DNA of 64,000 nt from JAPEKQ01 sp964487295 (GTDB lineage Bacteria; Joyebacterota; Joyebacteria; Joyebacterales; Joyebacteraceae). A program made the translations under genes and the position numbers. This document shows positions 61,510 through 64,000 of this stretch, piece by piece. Each line of letters opens with the position of its first letter. The stretch's first letter is position 1. The notes under the pieces are model-generated. The model did not search any database and was not told the origin of the DNA. It was given only the letters and a program-made list of their open reading frames with translations. The DNA is taken from NCBI GenBank assembly GCA_964487295.1, contig CAZAQL010000001.1, positions 19,722-83,721 on the forward strand. The letters run 5' to 3'.

Positions 61510-61538
61510 TTGCCCGCCGGACCACCCCATGCTAGGCT
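61510..61538 (+). promoter_or_regulatory. Putative leaderless promoter of the GT4 gene
   Basis: TTGCCC, 17 bp, TAGGCT, then 7 nt to the ATG. Confidence 0.5.
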
Positions 61539-61545
61539 ACCCGGC

Positions 61546-62772
61546 ATGAAGGTACTCGCCGCATACCCGTGGCCGTCGTTCTGGTCGATGGGGGAGGGCC
61601 GGGGCGCCCCCTCCTTCTTCCTCTCGGTCACGAGCTTCCCGCGGCACGGCCACGAGATGCACGTCGTGATGCCCGGGTCACCGGGCGCCCCCGCGGAGGA
61701 GGAGTATCACGGCGTCACCCTCCATCGCTTTCCGACCACGACCGACTTCATGCCGGGTCCCGCCTCCGGCAAGCTCGTGCAGCACTGGCGGCTGCGCGCC
61801 TCGTACCGGGAGTGGATGGCCACGGCCGTCCCGGCGCTCGAGCGCGTCGCGGATGCGGTCGGTCCCGACGTTCTCTTCGGCATGGGCGCGCTCGGCGCTC
61901 CGGCCGCGCATCGCGTTGCGAGCGGGCGTGGGCTCCCGAACGTCACGAGGCTCTTCGGCACCTCGATCGGCCAGGTGCTCGGCCATCCGGTCAAGTACCG
62001 GCTTCGCTACCGGGAGATCAACGCGTTCCGCACCCCGGCCGACGCGATCATCCTCTGCGATGACGGCTCCGGCGGCGACGAGATCGCGCGGATGCTGGGC
62101 GTCGACATGGACAGGCTCCGGTTCTGGCCCAACGGCGTCGACCGGGATCTCCTCCGGGGCGACGTGGACGAGGATGGACTCCGGGCGCGTCTCGACATCC
62201 CTCGGAGCGCTCCCGTCGTGCTCGCTGTGTCGCGGCTCGACGGCGAGAAGCGGGTCGACCGGCTCGTGGACGCCGCGCCTGCGCTGCTCGAGCGCGTGCC
62301 CGATGCCGTGGTCGTGGTGGCCGGGAACGGTCCCCGGAGGAGGGAGCTCGAGGGTCTCGCAGTGAAGCTCGGCGTGGTCGAACACGTCAGGTTCGCAGGG
62401 GTGCTCGACAGGGAACATCTCGCCGCCGCATATCGCGTCGGGACGGTCTTCGTGACGCTCTCGGAGCGCACGAACATCGTCAACCCGCTGCACGAGGCGA
62501 TGACCGCGGGGCTCCCCGTCGTGGCGCTCGACACGGGTCGGACGGGAGATGTCGTGCGCGACGACGAGACGGGCGTTCTTCTCGCAAGACGCGACCTTCC
62601 TCGTCTCGGGGAGCTGCTGGCCGGACTCATCGAGGACGGCCAGCGGCGCGAGCGGCTTGGGGCGGCGGCCGCCGAGGACGCAGACCGGAGGCTCCCGACC
62701 CTCGAGGAACGCCAGCGCATGGAGGTCGAGGCGGTCGAGGCGGTCGTTCGCGCCGCGCGGGACGCGGCGTGA
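61546..62772 (+). CDS. GT4 family glycosyltransferase
   Basis: A 408-residue GT-B enzyme. The N-terminal domain begins 'MKVLAAYPWPSFWSMGEGRG'; the donor half has 'VLAVSRLDGEKRVDRLVDAA', 'VVVAGNGPRRRELE', 'VRFAGVLDREHLAAAY' and the E-x7-E-like 'NIVNPLHEAMTAGLPVVALD'. Its last step would be adding a sugar to a lipid-linked glycan. The neighbouring flippase gene 120 nt downstream supports a surface polysaccharide role. The ATG lacks a ribosome site and lies 7 nt after a -10. The stop codon is embedded in the first unit of a 17-bp repeat. Confidence 0.9.
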   Translation: MKVLAAYPWPSFWSMGEGRGAPSFFLSVTSFPRHGHEMHVVMPGSPGAPAEEEYHGVTLHRFPTTTDFMPGPASGKLVQHWRLRASYREWMATAVPALERVADAVGPDVLFGMGALGAPAAHRVASGRGLPNVTRLFGTSIGQVLGHPVKYRLRYREINAFRTPADAIILCDDGSGGDEIARMLGVDMDRLRFWPNGVDRDLLRGDVDEDGLRARLDIPRSAPVVLAVSRLDGEKRVDRLVDAAPALLERVPDAVVVVAGNGPRRRELEGLAVKLGVVEHVRFAGVLDREHLAAAYRVGTVFVTLSERTNIVNPLHEAMTAGLPVVALDTGRTGDVVRDDETGVLLARRDLPRLGELLAGLIEDGQRRERLGAAAAEDADRRLPTLEERQRMEVEAVEAVVRAARDAA

Positions 62773-62853
62773 TGCAGCGACGGACGTGATGCGGCGACGG
62801 GCGTGATGCGGCGACGTACGTGATGCGGCGACGGACGTGATGCGGCGAAGCGA
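62769..62853. repeat. 17-bp tandem repeat, 5 copies
   Basis: GTGATGCGGCGACGGAC-type units in perfect 17-bp phase from 62769, the first one containing the TGA stop of the GT4 gene. Confidence 0.93.
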
Positions 62854-62892
62854 TCATTGAAGCGCGGCGGATACGCCGCGGGCGGAGGCAGC

Positions 62893-64000
62893 GTGGGCGA
62901 ACGCGAGGCGGCGGAGCCGGTCGTGGCGGCGGGCGGCCAGGACGGCGAGGGACACGGGAGAGCCGTTCTCAGGCACAGCCTGATGACGTTCGGCACCCGG
63001 ATGGCGATCGTGCTCGTCAACATCCCGACGTCGATCCTCGTGGCGCGCGCGCTCGGAGCCGACGGGCAGGGGACCTACGCGTCGGCCATCATCTTCCCGA
63101 CGATGTTCGCGTTCATCGGGCTTCTCGGCATCGACTCGGCGCACACGTACCTCCTTTCGAGGCGGCGCTACCCGCTCTCGACGATCAACGGGCAGAGCCT
63201 CCTTCTGGCCGCGCTCTTCTCGGTCGTGCTCGTGCCGGCGTACCTCATCTTCCTTCAGTTCTACGACGGGGCCGCCGACGAGACGCTCAGGCCCGTCCTC
63301 ACACTCGCGGCCGCGCTCATCCCGGTCCTGCTCGCGAAGTACTTCTCGGTGGCGCTCTTCCTGGGCCTCCAGAGGATCCGCTGGTTCAACGTGGCGAACT
63401 TCGTTCAGGCCGCGGGCCTTCTGGGACTGATGTGTCTCAACCTGTTCGTGTTCCACGGGGGCGCCACGGGCGCGCTCATCGCGTACCTGGCGAGCGAGGC
63501 GATCGTCGTGGCCATCGGCGTGTGGGCCGCCGCGCGAGCCTCGCGGACCGCGGGCGAGGGCGGCGCGGCGATCCCGCTGCTGGCGAGACCCGCGCCCGGG
63601 CTCTTCCGCACCTCCGTCATCTACGGCATCCAGGGGCACGCCGGCAACATCCTCACGCAGTTCACCTACCGGTTCGACATGTTCCTCGTGCTCTCCATGG
63701 TCGGAGTCCAGGCGCAGGGGTTCTACTCGATCTCGGTGCTCATGGCCGAGAAGCTCTCACACATCCCTCAGTCCGTGCAGGTGGTGCTCTTCCCGAGGCT
63801 ATCGTCGATGGAGATCGAGGAGGCGAACGAGCTGACGCCGCGCGTGCTTCGGAGCTCGCTCTTCATCACGGCGGTCGCCGGCGTGGTTCTCTACCTGGTG
63901 AGCCGCCCGCTCCTCGTGCTCTTCTACTCCACCGAGTTCCTTCCGGCGCTCGAGGCGCTCCAGGTGCTCATCCCGGGCATCGTGATGCTCTCGGTCGCCA
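62893..64000 (+). CDS. Oligosaccharide flippase (Wzx/MATE-like), 5' part
   Basis: An open frame of 369 codons running off the right edge. After a polar 30-residue start it has repeated hydrophobic helices ('SLMTFGTRMAIVLVNIPTSI' in part, 'VARALGADGQGTYASAIIFP', 'TYRFDMFLVLSMVGVQAQGF' in part, 'LSHIPQSVQVVLFPRLSSME'). The A-L-G-x-x-x-x-G-x-Y and F-R-x-D-x-F/V-L patterns are those of Wzx-type polysaccharide flippases, which move undecaprenyl-linked glycans across the inner membrane. GTG at 62893 has GGAGG 4 nt upstream. It follows the GT4 gene in the same direction. Confidence 0.87.
   Translation, partial: MGEREAAEPVVAAGGQDGEGHGRAVLRHSLMTFGTRMAIVLVNIPTSILVARALGADGQGTYASAIIFPTMFAFIGLLGIDSAHTYLLSRRRYPLSTINGQSLLLAALFSVVLVPAYLIFLQFYDGAADETLRPVLTLAAALIPVLLAKYFSVALFLGLQRIRWFNVANFVQAAGLLGLMCLNLFVFHGGATGALIAYLASEAIVVAIGVWAAARASRTAGEGGAAIPLLARPAPGLFRTSVIYGIQGHAGNILTQFTYRFDMFLVLSMVGVQAQGFYSISVLMAEKLSHIPQSVQVVLFPRLSSMEIEEANELTPRVLRSSLFITAVAGVVLYLVSRPLLVLFYSTEFLPALEALQVLIPGIVMLSVA

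Overview
This is a 64-kb, GC-rich chromosomal fragment (third positions are strongly G/C and ORF shadows occur in every frame) from a free-living, diderm-type bacterium. Four secreted proteins end in a FlgD/Ig-like tail starting with a 'P-N-P' motif and ending in a basic 'K-[LM]-V-x-x-[RK]' terminus. Lipoprotein signals, a soluble lytic transglycosylase, an MXAN_6640-like metalloprotease, FG-GAP and PKD proteins and TPR/kinase giants are also present. This combination is typical of high-GC FCB-related candidate phyla such as Eisenbacteria, Krumholzibacteriota or Latescibacterota. That placement is an inference; there is no rRNA or tRNA in the window to test it.

Layout. 1-9.3 kb (+): end of an ECF sigma factor, an S9 peptidase lipoprotein, a short zinc-finger anti-sigma-like protein, Hsp20, a CoA-disulfide-reductase-like flavoprotein, PTS enzyme I and a TPR lytic transglycosylase. 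9.2-11.1 kb (-): an operon of an IscU scaffold, two paralogous small membrane proteins and a DUF2752 protein, driven by a clear promoter. 11.3-20.9 kb (+): a degenerate M1-like protein with TPRs, an iron-sulfur-type TrpRS, a phosphohexomutase, a sigma/anti-sigma pair and exported proteins. 21-26.8 kb: glycosyltransferase (-), adenosine-specific kinase, zinc-ribbon DUF2007 protein (-), metallophosphoesterase-CBM9 fusion and a geranylgeranyl-reductase-like flavoprotein. 27-42 kb: secreted peptidases and surface proteins around a TetR-radical SAM pair and an intramembrane M50 protease with CBS domains. 42.9-50.7 kb: a heterodimeric ABC exporter with one degenerate ATP site, an FHA-GAF-PP2C regulator, an EamA transporter and a second flavoprotein. 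51-64 kb: a papain/beta-helix protein interrupted by one amber codon, a FlgD-tailed protein, a Ser/Thr kinase with TPRs, an EamA transporter, a GT4 glycosyltransferase and the start of a Wzx-like flippase. The last two suggest a surface polysaccharide locus continuing to the right.

Themes. (1) Promoters of the TTGNNN-17/18-TANNNT type are readable before many genes. All four FlgD-tailed secreted genes have the same 17-bp-spaced, AT-rich form. Five other genes have the -10 hexamer only 6-10 nt before the start codon and no Shine-Dalgarno, implying leaderless mRNAs. (2) Short tandem repeats with unrelated units (11, 17, 23, 27, 28, 29-30, 32, 36, 40 and about 54 bp) occupy many intergenic spaces, often starting at a stop codon. 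(3) Individual oddities include an in-frame TAG in a fusion gene, a displaced start codon in the transglycosylase gene, a zinc-less M1 relative, and structured leaders before the TetR and papain genes. No CRISPR array, tRNA, rRNA, insertion sequence or integrase was seen.
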